Of a stretch of 64,000 bases of DNA, positions 17,176-25,924 are shown piece by piece. The stretch is taken from assembly GCF_004358755.1 (NCBI RefSeq), contig NZ_SMZY01000001.1, positions 558,001-622,000 on the forward strand. Direction: 5' to 3'. The position numbers and the translations under genes were made by a program. The notes beneath the pieces were generated by a model that saw only the letters and a program-made list of their open reading frames with translations, did no database searches and was not told the origin of the DNA. Each line of letters opens with the position of its first letter. The first letter of the stretch is position 1. The stretch comes from Peribacillus frigoritolerans (lineage in GTDB: Bacteria; Bacillota; Bacilli; Bacillales; Bacillaceae).

Positions 17176-18654
17176 TTGGAAAAGGTAGATATTTTTAAAG
17201 ATATCGCAGAGCGCACAGGCGGCGATATTTATCTTGGAGTAGTAGGAGCAGTAAGAACAGGCAAATCTACATTTATCAAAAAATTCATGGAGCAGGTTGT
17301 GCTTCCGAATATTGATAACGAGTCAGACCGGGCACGCGCGCAGGATGAGCTCCCACAAAGTGCTGCAGGCAAAACCATCATGACAACAGAGCCTAAATTT
17401 GTCCCTAATCAAGCGGTTTCAATCCATGTTGATGAGGGACTTGACGTCAATATTAGATTGGTAGATTGCGTTGGCTATACGGTACCCGGGGCAAAAGGGT
17501 ATGAAGATGAAAATGGGCCTAGAATGATTAACACTCCGTGGTATGAGGAGCCGATTCCTTTCCATGAAGCAGCAGAAATCGGAACAAGAAAAGTCATTCA
17601 GGAGCACTCCACAATTGGCGTCGTCATTACAACAGACGGTTCAATTGGAGAGATCCCAAGAAGAGATTACATTGAAGCTGAAGAGCGTGTCATTGAGGAA
17701 TTAAAGGAAGTAGGAAAACCTTTCATCATGATTATTAATACGGTTCAGCCGTATCATCCTGAAACAGAAACGCTCCGAAGACAGCTCAGTGAAAAATATG
17801 ACATTCCGGTTCTTGCCATGAGTGTTGAAAGCATTCGTGAAACAGATGTCATGAACGTTCTCCGCGAAGCGCTGTATGAGTTCCCTGTGCTTGAGGTTAA
17901 TGTGAATCTGCCTAGCTGGGTTATGGTACTCCGTGATAATCACTGGCTGCGCGAAAGCTATCAGGAAGCAGTCAAAGACACAGTACAGGATATTAAGCGG
18001 CTCAGAGATGTTGACCGTGTGGTCGGTTATTTCAGTGAATATGATTTCATTGACCGAGCAAGCCTTGCAGGCATTGAAATGGGGCAGGGGATCGCAGAAA
18101 TCGATCTTTACGCGCCGGATGATTTATATGATCAGATATTAAAAGAAGTCGTTGGTGTGGAAATCCGAGGGAAAGATCACCTGCTGCAGCTGATGCAGGA
18201 CTTTGCGTATGCGAAAGCAGAATATGATCAAGTATCAGATGCGCTTAGAATGGTTAAGCAAACAGGCTACGGCATTGCAGCACCGGCACTCAGCGACATG
18301 AGCCTTGATGAGCCGGAAATTATCAGGCAGGGTGCAAGATTCGGTGTCCGTCTAAAAGCTGTGGCCCCATCGATTCATATGATTAAAGTGGATGTGGAGT
18401 CAGAATTTGCTCCGATTATCGGAACCGAAAAACAAAGTGAAGAGCTGGTTCGATACTTAATGCAGGATTTTGAAGATAATCCGCTGTCCATCTGGAAATC
18501 AGATATTTTCGGACGAAGCCTGAGTTCAATTGTGAGAGAAGGCATTCAGGCGAAACTCTCCTTAATGCCTGAAAATGCCAGATACAAGCTGAAAGAAACT
18601 CTCGAACGCATCATTAACGAAGGATCAGGCGGTTTAATCGCGATCATTCTATAG
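17176..18654 (+). CDS. spoIVA: SpoIVA, spore coat basement-layer ATPase
   Basis: Protein of 492 aa, the same length as in B. subtilis. It binds the forespore outer membrane through SpoVM and polymerises using ATP to form the platform for coat assembly. A Walker A motif lies at residues 24-31 (GAVRTGKS), with lysine 30 in the expected place. A GTPase-like fold follows in the first half. The C-terminal region (SIVREGIQAKL...GGLIAIIL) is the conserved polymerisation and targeting end. Translation starts at TTG 17176 after GGGAGGGG. Confidence 0.97.
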   Translation: MEKVDIFKDIAERTGGDIYLGVVGAVRTGKSTFIKKFMEQVVLPNIDNESDRARAQDELPQSAAGKTIMTTEPKFVPNQAVSIHVDEGLDVNIRLVDCVGYTVPGAKGYEDENGPRMINTPWYEEPIPFHEAAEIGTRKVIQEHSTIGVVITTDGSIGEIPRRDYIEAEERVIEELKEVGKPFIMIINTVQPYHPETETLRRQLSEKYDIPVLAMSVESIRETDVMNVLREALYEFPVLEVNVNLPSWVMVLRDNHWLRESYQEAVKDTVQDIKRLRDVDRVVGYFSEYDFIDRASLAGIEMGQGIAEIDLYAPDDLYDQILKEVVGVEIRGKDHLLQLMQDFAYAKAEYDQVSDALRMVKQTGYGIAAPALSDMSLDEPEIIRQGARFGVRLKAVAPSIHMIKVDVESEFAPIIGTEKQSEELVRYLMQDFEDNPLSIWKSDIFGRSLSSIVREGIQAKLSLMPENARYKLKETLERIINEGSGGLIAIIL

Positions 18655-18667
18655 AAGTCATACGAAC

Positions 18668-18696
18668 AGATGACCACAAAATGTGGTCATCTTTTT
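18668..18696 (+). terminator. Terminator after spoIVA
   Basis: AGATGACCACA and TGTGGTCATCT form an 11-bp stem with a short AAA loop, followed by a T run. Confidence 0.88.
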
Positions 18697-18825
18697 GTCT
18701 TTAAAAATAGTTTTCAATCTGATGACAATAAGCTTACAAAATTTTATTTTAATAAAATTAATGTTTACTTCTATCCCAATATGTATTAGTGTTTTTAATA
18801 AGTTTTACATATTTCAAAATAACAT

Positions 18826-18854
18826 TTGCATCTGCGGTTTTTTTTTTGTAAAAT
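18826..18854 (+). promoter_or_regulatory. Distal sigma-A promoter of hbs
   Basis: TTGCAT (18826-18831), 17 nt and TAAAAT (18849-18854). It would give a leader of over 300 nt before the hbs start codon. The region between is AT-rich and has no convincing gene; a 120-codon frame (18683-19045) crosses the spoIVA terminator and has no RBS. Confidence 0.55.
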
Positions 18855-19027
18855 ATGTTCTTTATAGGAATGCACGTTCGCTGAAAGTACCCTCACTTAT
18901 TGATTTATATAGGTTTTATAAAGGTTTCTCCTTGCTTAGCGAAAAAGGATGTGTTAATCTACTATCAGAAATTATTTTCTGCATTGGTCGATTCTTCCTA
19001 GAAACCCAATATTCATGCGGAAAATCA

Positions 19028-19056
19028 TTGAATTATAGCCGTTAATCGTATAAGAT
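19028..19056 (+). promoter_or_regulatory. Proximal sigma-A promoter of hbs
   Basis: TTGAAT (19028-19033), exactly 17 nt, then TAAGAT (19051-19056). It predicts a leader of about 115 nt. Two promoters for hbs agree with what is known for B. subtilis. Confidence 0.6.
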
Positions 19057-19177
19057 TAGCGTGTTAACAGTAAAATGCGTATCTATCATGTATAGATTCT
19101 GCATAATCTGTGAAGAAATGAAATTAACAGAATGCTTTTATTGCTTAACAGACAATCTTTGGGAGGAGGTGAAAGGC

Positions 19178-19456
19178 ATGAATAAAACAGAACTTATCAA
19201 CGCGGTAGCAGAAGCTAGCGAATTATCTAAAAAAGATGCAACGAAAGCGGTTGATGCTGTTTTCGATACACTTTTAGATGCACTTAAAAACGGTGATAAA
19301 GTACAATTGATCGGTTTTGGCAACTTCGAAGTACGTGAGCGTGCGGCTCGTAAAGGACGCAACCCACAAACTGGCGAAGAAATCGAAATCGCAGCAAGCA
19401 AAGTGCCTGCGTTCAAACCAGGTAAAGCTCTTAAAGACGCTGTTGCTGGAAAATAA
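19178..19456 (+). CDS. hbs: HU-type nucleoid protein HBsu
   Basis: Essential histone-like DNA-binding protein of 92 aa that acts as a homodimer and bends and compacts DNA. The N-terminus [19 protein letters not shown] is the helical dimer part. [18 protein letters not shown] and the following TGEEIEI form the DNA-binding beta arm, and [14 protein letters not shown] is the C-terminal signature. The very strong Shine-Dalgarno GGGAGGAGGTGA fixes ATG 19178; the in-frame ATG at 19061 belongs to the leader. Confidence 0.97.
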   Translation: MNKTELINAVAEASELSKKDATKAVDAVFDTLLDALKNGDKVQLIGFGNFEVRERAARKGRNPQTGEEIEIAASKVPAFKPGKALKDAVAGK

Positions 19457-19509
19457 TGTGCTCTTACCCGTGTATGATGCATAAATTACATACACAAAAT
19501 GACATGGAT

Positions 19510-19536
19510 AGCCCCTTTTATAGGGGCTTTTCCTTT
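19510..19536 (+). terminator. Terminator after hbs
   Basis: AGCCCC-TTTTAT-AGGGGCT with a T-rich tail. Confidence 0.8.
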
Positions 19537-19593
19537 GTTCTGGAAAAAAAGAAGACATGGCTGCTGCATCAACTTCACAAGATGCATCATTCT

Positions 19594-19623
19594 TTGCTTT
19601 TAATTGCTTACATATGCTAGAAT
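19594..19623 (+). promoter_or_regulatory. Sigma-A promoter of folE-mtrB
   Basis: TTGCTT (19594-19599), 18 nt and TAGAAT (19618-19623), about 35 nt before the folE start codon. Confidence 0.55.
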
Positions 19624-19657
19624 CTGTATCAAATATATTGTTTTTAGGAGGATATGT

Positions 19658-20224
19658 ATGGGGCAAATCAATACTCAGCAGATCGAAGAGGCGGTAAGGC
19701 TCATACTTGAGGCGATAGGGGAAAATCCAAATCGCGAAGGGCTGCTTGATACTCCAAAGCGTGTTGCTAAAATGTATGCCGAAGTATTCTCTGGACTTAA
19801 CGAAGACCCAAAAGAGCATTTTAAAACCGTGTTCGGCGAAGACCATGAAGAACTTGTGCTGGTAAAGGATATTCCATTTCATTCGATGTGTGAGCATCAC
19901 CTTGTTCCGTTTTTTGGAAAGGCTCACATTGCATATATACCAAAAGGCGGAAAAGTAACGGGGCTGAGCAAGCTGGCCAGAGCTGTTGAAGCTGTTTGCA
20001 GAAGACCGCAGCTTCAAGAAAGAATTACCTCGACAATTGCAGACAGCATTGTTGATTCATTAGAACCGCATGGCGTCATGGTGGTTGTAGAAGCAGAACA
20101 TATGTGCATGACAATGCGGGGAGTCAAAAAGCCTGGAAGCAAAACAGTGACATCAGCTGTCAGAGGTGTTTTTGTGAAAGATCCTGCAGCCAGAGCGGAA
20201 GTATTATCATTTATTAAAGAATAA
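19658..20224 (+). CDS. folE: GTP cyclohydrolase I
   Basis: Enzyme of 188 aa that converts GTP to 7,8-dihydroneopterin triphosphate, the first step of folate synthesis. Zinc and substrate residues are seen in [19 protein letters not shown] and in the C-terminal [11 protein letters not shown] block; [10 protein letters not shown] is a further signature. A TAGGAGG box precedes ATG 19658. Known as mtrA in B. subtilis because it forms an operon with mtrB, which begins 18 nt downstream here too. Confidence 0.95.
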   Translation: MGQINTQQIEEAVRLILEAIGENPNREGLLDTPKRVAKMYAEVFSGLNEDPKEHFKTVFGEDHEELVLVKDIPFHSMCEHHLVPFFGKAHIAYIPKGGKVTGLSKLARAVEAVCRRPQLQERITSTIADSIVDSLEPHGVMVVVEAEHMCMTMRGVKKPGSKTVTSAVRGVFVKDPAARAEVLSFIKE

Positions 20225-20242
20225 GGATTCGGGGGTGTTCAT

Positions 20243-20470
20243 ATGAAAGACAACACAAATGATTTTTTAGTGATTAAAGCGGTGGAAGATGGAGTGAATG
20301 TCATCGGTCTGACCCGCGGATCGGATACTCGATTTCATCATTCAGAGAAGCTTGATAAAGGCGAGGTCATGATTGCCCAGTTTACTGAGCATACATCTGC
20401 TATCAAGATAAGAGGCAAAGCTATTATTCAGACAAGCTACGGTGAAATCGAAAGCGACTCCAGAAGATAA
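20243..20470 (+). CDS. mtrB: TRAP, trp RNA-binding attenuation protein
   Basis: Protein of 75 aa, the family length, which assembles into an 11-subunit ring. When loaded with tryptophan, the ring wraps RNA bearing spaced G/UAG triplets. The sequence keeps the core [16 protein letters not shown], the tryptophan-binding [16 protein letters not shown] and [11 protein letters not shown] segments, and the KxxR RNA-contact pattern near [15 protein letters not shown] lies before ATG 20243. Its RNA target is visible 7 kb downstream in the trp leader (27514-27604). No anti-TRAP gene is in the window. Confidence 0.96.
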   Translation: MKDNTNDFLVIKAVEDGVNVIGLTRGSDTRFHHSEKLDKGEVMIAQFTEHTSAIKIRGKAIIQTSYGEIESDSRR

Positions 20471-20477
20471 TTTTCTG

Positions 20478-20499
20478 ACGGCTGCAATTATGGTATAAT
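20478..20499 (+). promoter_or_regulatory. Extended -10 promoter of hepS-menG-hepT
   Basis: ATGGTATAAT at 20490-20499 gives TGG next to a perfect TATAAT (20494-20499). The -35 (TTTTCT region) is poor, as expected for extended -10 promoters. Confidence 0.5.
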
Positions 20500-20583
20500 A
20501 TCTAGTATTCAGCTGTAACTGTTTGTTGCTGTTGCTGGTTTTTCGAAAAAATTTCTATTTACATGGGGACAAGGGTGATTCAT

Positions 20584-21390
20584 TTGCAAGACATCTATGT
20601 ACAAATGGCTAAGATTAAAGACGCGCTGCACGTAAAGCTCACTCATCCATTTTTAGCAAAATATATACCTTCTCCTGTGATTGATGAAGATAAACTGCTC
20701 CTCTTCTATGCTTTGTTCGATCAGATTGATCTTCCAGATGAAAAAAAAGAGAACTACATAATTACAGCGATGCTTGTGCAAATTGCCCTTGATACTCATG
20801 ATGAAGTATCCACTTCCGTTCATTTAAAGCAGGAAGAGTTCATGCAAAGACAGCTTATTGTTCTTGCAGGAGACTACTTCAGCGGTCTGTATTACGCGTT
20901 ATTATCAGAAATGCAGGATATTGGAATGATTCGAACGTTAGCAACGGCAATAAAAGAGATAAATGAACATAAAATTCGCCTGTACGAAGAGACTGTAAGT
21001 GATTTTGATTCATTCGTTGCAAGTATCATAAAAGTTGAAACGGCTCTTTTTCAGCATGTTTCTGATTATTTTCAGGCAGGCTTATTCTCAAAGCTTACGA
21101 CTAAATTTTTATCATACAAGCGGCTGATGCTTGAGAAAAACAGATACAACGAAGAATCTTTATCGATCATGAGGAATTTGGAGAAAAAGAAGAAAAATAT
21201 CGGCACAATCGAATTTACCGGAGTGTATCTTAAAGAGTTTTGCAACCGTTATTTCGAAGAGACAGCCGAGCTTTTAGAAAGCTGTTTTCAGCAGCCGTCC
21301 CCTCTGCAGAAAGTCCTGTTAGCAAGATTGCAGTCATTCAAGTATAATCAGGATATAAGATACACTACGCTTGCGGAAGAAGGTTTATGA
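20584..21390 (+). CDS. hepS: Heptaprenyl diphosphate synthase component I
   Basis: Small non-catalytic subunit of 268 aa that pairs with HepT to make the C35 side chain of menaquinone-7. The family pattern is seen in [34 protein letters not shown] and [17 protein letters not shown]. The likely start is TTG 20584 after AAGGGTGAT, giving LQDIY..., the family N-terminus; the upstream ATG 20563 is less likely. menG begins 2 nt after the stop. Confidence 0.9.
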   Translation: MQDIYVQMAKIKDALHVKLTHPFLAKYIPSPVIDEDKLLLFYALFDQIDLPDEKKENYIITAMLVQIALDTHDEVSTSVHLKQEEFMQRQLIVLAGDYFSGLYYALLSEMQDIGMIRTLATAIKEINEHKIRLYEETVSDFDSFVASIIKVETALFQHVSDYFQAGLFSKLTTKFLSYKRLMLEKNRYNEESLSIMRNLEKKKKNIGTIEFTGVYLKEFCNRYFEETAELLESCFQQPSPLQKVLLARLQSFKYNQDIRYTTLAEEGL

Positions 21391-21391
21391 A

Positions 21392-22087
21392 ATGCAGCAA
21401 TCCAAAGAAGAAAGAGTCCATTCTGTATTTGAAAAAATATATAAAAACTACGATAAGATGAATTCAGTCATCAGTTTTCAGCGCCATATTGCCTGGCGCC
21501 GCGAAACTATGAAACGAATGAATGTCAAACAAGGCTCGATTGCCCTGGATGTTTGCTGCGGCACAGCTGACTGGACAATTGCTATGGCTGATGCGGTAGG
21601 CGACAGAGGCCGGGCGGTTGGTCTTGATTTCAGCAACAATATGCTGAAAATTGGCAGAGAGAAAATAAAAGATTACTCCAATATCGAATTAATTCACGGC
21701 AATGCCATGGAGCTTCCTTTTGAAGACAACACGTTTGATTATGTAACAATCGGTTTTGGACTTCGGAATGTTCCGGACTATATGACCGTGCTTAAGGAAA
21801 TGCACCGCGTTGTAAAGCCAGGCGGAAAAGTAGTCTGCCTCGAAACCTCCCAGCCGACCATGATCGGATTTAAGCAGCTTTATTACGGTTACTTCCGATT
21901 TGTGATGCCTGTTTTCGGAAAACTGTTTGCAAAGAGCTACAATGAATATTCATGGCTGCAGGAATCAGCCAGAGATTTCCCGGGAATGCGTGAGCTTGCA
22001 CAAATGTTCAGAGATGCGGGCTTTAAAGATGTAGAAGTGAAGCCTTTTACAGGCGGCGTAGCCGCAATGCATCTCGGGTGCAAATGA
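21392..22087 (+). CDS. menG: Demethylmenaquinone methyltransferase
   Basis: SAM-dependent C-methyltransferase of 231 aa for the last step of menaquinone synthesis. SAM motifs: [15 protein letters not shown] (motif I) and [10 protein letters not shown]. The UbiE/COQ5 signatures are [17 protein letters not shown] near the N-terminus and [20 protein letters not shown] 21392 has GAAGAAGG upstream. An in-frame TTG at 21371 would overlap hepS and is not needed. Called menH or gerCB in older B. subtilis maps. Confidence 0.94.
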   Translation: MQQSKEERVHSVFEKIYKNYDKMNSVISFQRHIAWRRETMKRMNVKQGSIALDVCCGTADWTIAMADAVGDRGRAVGLDFSNNMLKIGREKIKDYSNIELIHGNAMELPFEDNTFDYVTIGFGLRNVPDYMTVLKEMHRVVKPGGKVVCLETSQPTMIGFKQLYYGYFRFVMPVFGKLFAKSYNEYSWLQESARDFPGMRELAQMFRDAGFKDVEVKPFTGGVAAMHLGCK

Positions 22088-22214
22088 AGCTTTTTGTTTA
22101 TAATTCTGTCCTTCCTATAAGATTAAATGGCGGAGGAATCGGATGTGGACTACGTACTGCAATCTATCATTAGACCAGCCATGTTTTAAAAATGCGAGTA
22201 TTTAGGTGAATTGA

Positions 22215-23177
22215 ATGAAATTTAAAATGGCGTATTCGTTCTTAAATGCAGATCTTGATCTCATTGAACAGGAACTTGAAAAAACGGTAAGCTCAACAGA
22301 GCCTTTGTTAAGCGAGGCAGGGCTTCACCTTCTTCAGGCAGGGGGAAAGCGTATCCGCCCTGTTTTTGTATTGCTTTCTGCCATGTTTGGCGAATATGAT
22401 ATCGAAAAAGTCAAAAAAGTGGCCATCGCTCTTGAAATTATTCATATGGCATCTTTAGTGCATGATGATGTGATTGATGATGCTGAGCTCAGGCGGGGAA
22501 AACCGACTATTAAAGCAAAATGGGATAACCGCATTGCCATGTATACAGGGGATTATTTATTTGCAAGGTCACTTGAGATTATGACATCCTTAGAAAATAT
22601 TGCAGCACATCAAATCCTTTCAAAAACAATTGTTGAAGTATCCCTTGGTGAAATTGAACAAATAAAAGACAAGTATGATTTTGACCAGAATCTGCGTGTT
22701 TATTTAAGACGCATAAAAAGGAAAACAGCGTTATTAATAGCTGCCAGCTGCCAGCTTGGAGCGATTGCAGGCGGCGTTCCGGAATCCATACATAAAAAAT
22801 TATTTCTGTTCGGCTATTACGTAGGGATGTCCTTTCAAATTACAGATGATATTCTCGACTTTACCTCTACAGAAGAAGAGCTTGGAAAGCCTGTTGGAGG
22901 AGACCTGCTGCAGGGCAACATTACCCTTCCGGTGCTGTATGCAATGGAAAATTCCGAGCTGAAAAACAAAATCAGCAAGGTTGCGAGTGATACGTCCGAT
23001 ACGGAAATGGCGGAGATTATCGATGCCATCTTATCTACGAATGCAATTGAGCGGTCCATACAAGTCAGTGACATGTATCTTCAAAAAGGTTTCAGCATTT
23101 TAAACCAATTGCCGAAAAATCGGGCAAGATCTGCTTTATCCAATATTGCAAAATATATTGGAAAAAGAAAATTTTAA
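22215..23177 (+). CDS. hepT: Heptaprenyl diphosphate synthase component II
   Basis: Catalytic trans-prenyltransferase subunit of 320 aa. The two aspartate-rich Mg-binding motifs are HDDVIDDAELRRG (first) and DDILDFTSTEEELGKPVGGD (second). GGKRIRP binds isopentenyl diphosphate. AGGTGA lies upstream of ATG 22215. It condenses IPP onto farnesyl diphosphate with HepS. A 127-nt gap separates it from menG with no recognisable feature. Confidence 0.94.
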   Translation: MKFKMAYSFLNADLDLIEQELEKTVSSTEPLLSEAGLHLLQAGGKRIRPVFVLLSAMFGEYDIEKVKKVAIALEIIHMASLVHDDVIDDAELRRGKPTIKAKWDNRIAMYTGDYLFARSLEIMTSLENIAAHQILSKTIVEVSLGEIEQIKDKYDFDQNLRVYLRRIKRKTALLIAASCQLGAIAGGVPESIHKKLFLFGYYVGMSFQITDDILDFTSTEEELGKPVGGDLLQGNITLPVLYAMENSELKNKISKVASDTSDTEMAEIIDAILSTNAIERSIQVSDMYLQKGFSILNQLPKNRARSALSNIAKYIGKRKF

Positions 23178-23185
23178 ATTCCTCC

Positions 23186-23236
23186 GCCCCATACGATTGC
23201 GAAAAAAGTGAAAAAATGGTACGATTTCCATGGGGC
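23186..23236 (+). promoter_or_regulatory. Promoter of ndk flanked by an inverted repeat
   Basis: TTGCGA (23197-23202), 17 nt and TACGAT (23220-23225), with TGG extending the -10. GCCCCAT (23186-23192) and ATGGGGC (23230-23236) lie on either side. The 3' arm could instead pair with GCCCAT 7 nt later, placing a hairpin at the 5' end of the mRNA. Confidence 0.45.
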
Positions 23237-23278
23237 ATGAAAGCCCATACATAACAATCGCGGGGTGGAGAAATTAAG

Positions 23279-23725
23279 ATGGAAAAAACATTTATGATGG
23301 TCAAACCTGATGGCGTTCAGCGTCAGCTTATCGGGAAAATTGTTTCTAGATTTGAGAGTAAGGGCTTACATTTAGTTGGGGCTAAATTAATGCAAATTCC
23401 GGTTTCACTTGCTGAACAGCACTACGGGGAACACAACGGGAAGCCTTTCTTCGGAGAGTTAGTTGAATTCATCACATCCGGACCAGTTTTCGCTATGGTT
23501 TGGGAAGGGGAAAATGTGATCGAAATCTCCCGCACGATGATGGGAAAAACAAAACCAGCCGAAGCATTGCCGGGTACAATCAGAGGCGACTATGGTTTAT
23601 TCGTAGGAAAAAACATCATCCACGGTTCTGATTCACCGGAAAGTGCAGAGCGCGAAATTAACCTGTTCTTCAAACAAGAAGAATTAGTAGAATACGATAA
23701 AGATATTCATACTTGGATATACTGA
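23279..23725 (+). CDS. ndk: Nucleoside diphosphate kinase
   Basis: Enzyme of 148 aa that transfers the gamma phosphate of ATP to NDPs through a phosphohistidine. The active-site histidine is in NIIHGSDS at about residue 115. MVKPDGVQR (ATP binding) is at residues 6-14, and GTIRGDYG precedes the catalytic segment. GGGGTGGAG lies upstream of ATG 23279. A terminator follows. Confidence 0.96.
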   Translation: MEKTFMMVKPDGVQRQLIGKIVSRFESKGLHLVGAKLMQIPVSLAEQHYGEHNGKPFFGELVEFITSGPVFAMVWEGENVIEISRTMMGKTKPAEALPGTIRGDYGLFVGKNIIHGSDSPESAEREINLFFKQEELVEYDKDIHTWIY

Positions 23726-23732
23726 TCCGCCT

Positions 23733-23760
23733 AAAAGCCAGCAGAGATGCTGGCTTTTCT
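23733..23760 (+). terminator. Terminator after ndk
   Basis: AAAAGCCAGCA-GAGA-TGCTGGCTTTT, a perfect 11-bp stem with a stable tetraloop. Confidence 0.88.
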
Positions 23761-23902
23761 CATGTTTAAATATCACTTCCCATTTACCATTTTTATAAGA
23801 ATTTTTAAGAGTTTTCAGATTTTTTTATTCAGGCCTCACAAGAGACTATCACTTTCCGATATACTATACATAGAGGGAATTCCTGCAGGAGAGTTGAGTC
23901 AG

Positions 23903-24676
23903 ATGGAATATATGCAATTTCAGAAAGAATTTAAAAAGTTAACCGGAATCGATCTTGGTCTTTATAAAGAGGCACAAATGAAAAGAAGAATTACCTCTCT
24001 TTATTTGAAAAGGGGATTTAACGGTTTTAAGGAGTATGGTTCAGCACTTCAAAGAGATAGGGAGATGCTCTGTGAACTTCTGGACAGAATAACAATCAAC
24101 GTTACAGAGTTTTATCGGAATAGGAAGCGCTGGGATCTATTAGAGACTGAATTGCTTCCTGCTTTGCTAAGCGGGTCCCGCCCGCTGAAAATATGGAGCG
24201 CAGCCTGTTCAACCGGTGAAGAGCCTTATACAATCGCAATGATTCTGTCAAAATATTTGCCCTTGTGCTCTATTAAAATTCTGGCAACAGACTTAGACGA
24301 AAATGTCATAGCCAGAGCAAAGCTCGGGATATATCCGGAAAGAAGTCTTGCTGAGCTGCCGGGTGAGATGAAGAGCAAATATTTTGTTCAGGACGGGGCA
24401 GGCTATCAAATCAGCAAAGAAATCATTGAGACTGTACAATTTAAAAAACACAATCTGCTTTCAGACCCTTTTGAAAGCGGATTTGATTTAATCATTTGCC
24501 GAAATGTGCTGATTTATTTTACGGAAGATGCGAAGAATATGCTTTATCATAAGTTTTCAAGGGCTTTGAAAAACGAGGGTATCTTTTTTATCGGGAGCAC
24601 GGAACAGATTTTTTACAGTCAGCAATATGACCTTGAATCAGCAGGCACCTTTTTTTACAGAAAAATACAAATGTAA
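23903..24676 (+). CDS. cheR: CheR, chemoreceptor protein-glutamate methyltransferase
   Basis: SAM-dependent O-methyltransferase of 257 aa that methylates glutamates on chemoreceptors for adaptation. An N-terminal helical CheR_N domain contains the basic MKRRI helix. The SAM-binding block is IWSAACSTGEEPYTIAM, and the C-terminal part holds LIICRNVLIYF. GCAGGAGAG fixes ATG 23903 and gives the family length. The reading frame stays open 156 nt further upstream across the ndk terminator, but that stretch is not protein-like. No sigma-D promoter was convincing. Confidence 0.93.
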   Translation: MEYMQFQKEFKKLTGIDLGLYKEAQMKRRITSLYLKRGFNGFKEYGSALQRDREMLCELLDRITINVTEFYRNRKRWDLLETELLPALLSGSRPLKIWSAACSTGEEPYTIAMILSKYLPLCSIKILATDLDENVIARAKLGIYPERSLAELPGEMKSKYFVQDGAGYQISKEIIETVQFKKHNLLSDPFESGFDLIICRNVLIYFTEDAKNMLYHKFSRALKNEGIFFIGSTEQIFYSQQYDLESAGTFFYRKIQM

Positions 24677-24684
24677 ACTTTCTA

Positions 24685-24711
24685 TTCAATTTTTCATACA
24701 TATGGTATAGT
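24685..24711 (+). promoter_or_regulatory. Extended -10 promoter of aroC
   Basis: TGGTATAGT (24703-24711) forms an extended -10. TTCAAT at 24685-24690 would be a -35 with only 15 nt spacing. It lies 40 nt before the aroC start. Confidence 0.45.
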
Positions 24712-24751
24712 GTTACTTAAAAGCGTTAGTGCGCTGAAGGGAGAGCTTTAG

Positions 24752-25924
24752 ATGAGATACTTAACAGCAGGAGAATCACATGGACCGCAGTTAACAGCTA
24801 TTGTTGAAGGAGTGCCGGCGGGGCTGTCAATTACTGCAGAGGATATTAACCTCGATCTTTCGCGCAGACAAAAGGGACATGGCAGAGGAAGAAGAATGCA
24901 GATTGAGAAGGACGAGGTTCAGATTACAAGCGGAATCCGTCATGGAAAAGCACTTGGCTCTCCAATCGCACTTGTAGTTGAAAATAATGATTGGAAACAT
25001 TGGACGAATATTATGGGAATCGAGCCTTTAGAAGAAGGCGAAGAAAAAGATATTAAACGCCAGATCAGCCGTCCGCGGCCTGGACATGCTGATTTAAACG
25101 GAGCGATTAAATACGGGCACAGAGATATCCGCAACGTGCTTGAACGCTCTTCTGCCCGTGAAACAACGGTCAGAGTTGCGGTTGGTGCAGTAGCTAAAAA
25201 GCTATTGGCAGAGCTTGGCATTAAAGTTGCAGGACATGTAGTTGAAATCGGAGCAATCAAAGCTGAAAAAACAGAGTATCCGTCTATTGAAGAATTACAG
25301 CGGGTCACTGAGGAATCGCCTGTCCGCTGCCTGGATGAGAATGCTGCAGTAAAAATGATGCAGGCCATTGATGATGCTAAGAGCAATGGCGATTCCATCG
25401 GCGGTGTCGTGGAAGTGATTGTAGAAGGAATGCCTGCCGGGGTCGGCAGCTATGTTCATTACGACCGCAAGCTTGATTCGAAAATTGCAGCGGCCATCAT
25501 TAGCATCAATGCTTTTAAAGGTGTGGAATTTGGCATCGGTTTTGAAGCAGCCCGAAGATTTGGCAGTGAAGTACATGACGAAATTATTTGGAGCGAAGAG
25601 AATGGCTACTCACGCAAAACGAATCGCTTAGGCGGTTTAGAAGGCGGAATGTCTACGGGCATGCCGATTGTAGTCAGAGGAGTCATGAAGCCAATTCCAA
25701 CCCTGTATAAACCTCTTCAAAGTGTTGATATTGAAACGAAAGAACCTTTTTCAGCCAGCATCGAACGTTCTGACAGCTGTGCCGTGCCTGCAGCAAGTGT
25801 AGTTGCTGAAGCCGTTGTGGCATGGGAAATTGCGAATGCGATTCTTGAACAATTCGGTTCAGACCGGATGGATGCAATCCGTGAGCACGTTCAGGAAATG
25901 CGCGAGTATGCGAGGAAGTTCTAA
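24752..25924 (+). CDS. aroC: Chorismate synthase
   Basis: Reduced-FMN-dependent enzyme of 390 aa that makes chorismate from EPSP (B. subtilis name aroF). Signatures: [18 protein letters not shown] at the N-terminus, [30 protein letters not shown] with its basic and serine residues, and the C-terminal [26 protein letters not shown] precedes ATG 24752. It is the first gene of the aromatic supraoperon; the stop overlaps the aroB start by 1 nt. Confidence 0.97.
   Translation: MRYLTAGESHGPQLTAIVEGVPAGLSITAEDINLDLSRRQKGHGRGRRMQIEKDEVQITSGIRHGKALGSPIALVVENNDWKHWTNIMGIEPLEEGEEKDIKRQISRPRPGHADLNGAIKYGHRDIRNVLERSSARETTVRVAVGAVAKKLLAELGIKVAGHVVEIGAIKAEKTEYPSIEELQRVTEESPVRCLDENAAVKMMQAIDDAKSNGDSIGGVVEVIVEGMPAGVGSYVHYDRKLDSKIAAAIISINAFKGVEFGIGFEAARRFGSEVHDEIIWSEENGYSRKTNRLGGLEGGMSTGMPIVVRGVMKPIPTLYKPLQSVDIETKEPFSASIERSDSCAVPAASVVAEAVVAWEIANAILEQFGSDRMDAIREHVQEMREYARKF

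Noticed and set aside
18683-19045. A 120-codon forward frame between spoIVA and hbs
   Set aside because: It starts inside the spoIVA terminator, has no ribosome-binding site, and its Phe/Ile/Cys-rich product reflects AT-rich DNA. It also covers the distal hbs promoter.
19274-20017. A 247-codon minus-strand frame over hbs and folE
   Set aside because: It is antisense to two certain genes, crosses the hbs terminator, and has an incoherent composition with no RBS.
23747-23902. Upstream extension of cheR
   Set aside because: The frame is open but crosses the ndk terminator, the residues are not CheR-like, and ATG 23903 has a good RBS and gives the family length.
23820-23902. Sigma-D (motility) promoter for cheR
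   Set aside because: TCCGATAT resembles the -10, but no TAAA-type -35 lies 15 nt upstream.
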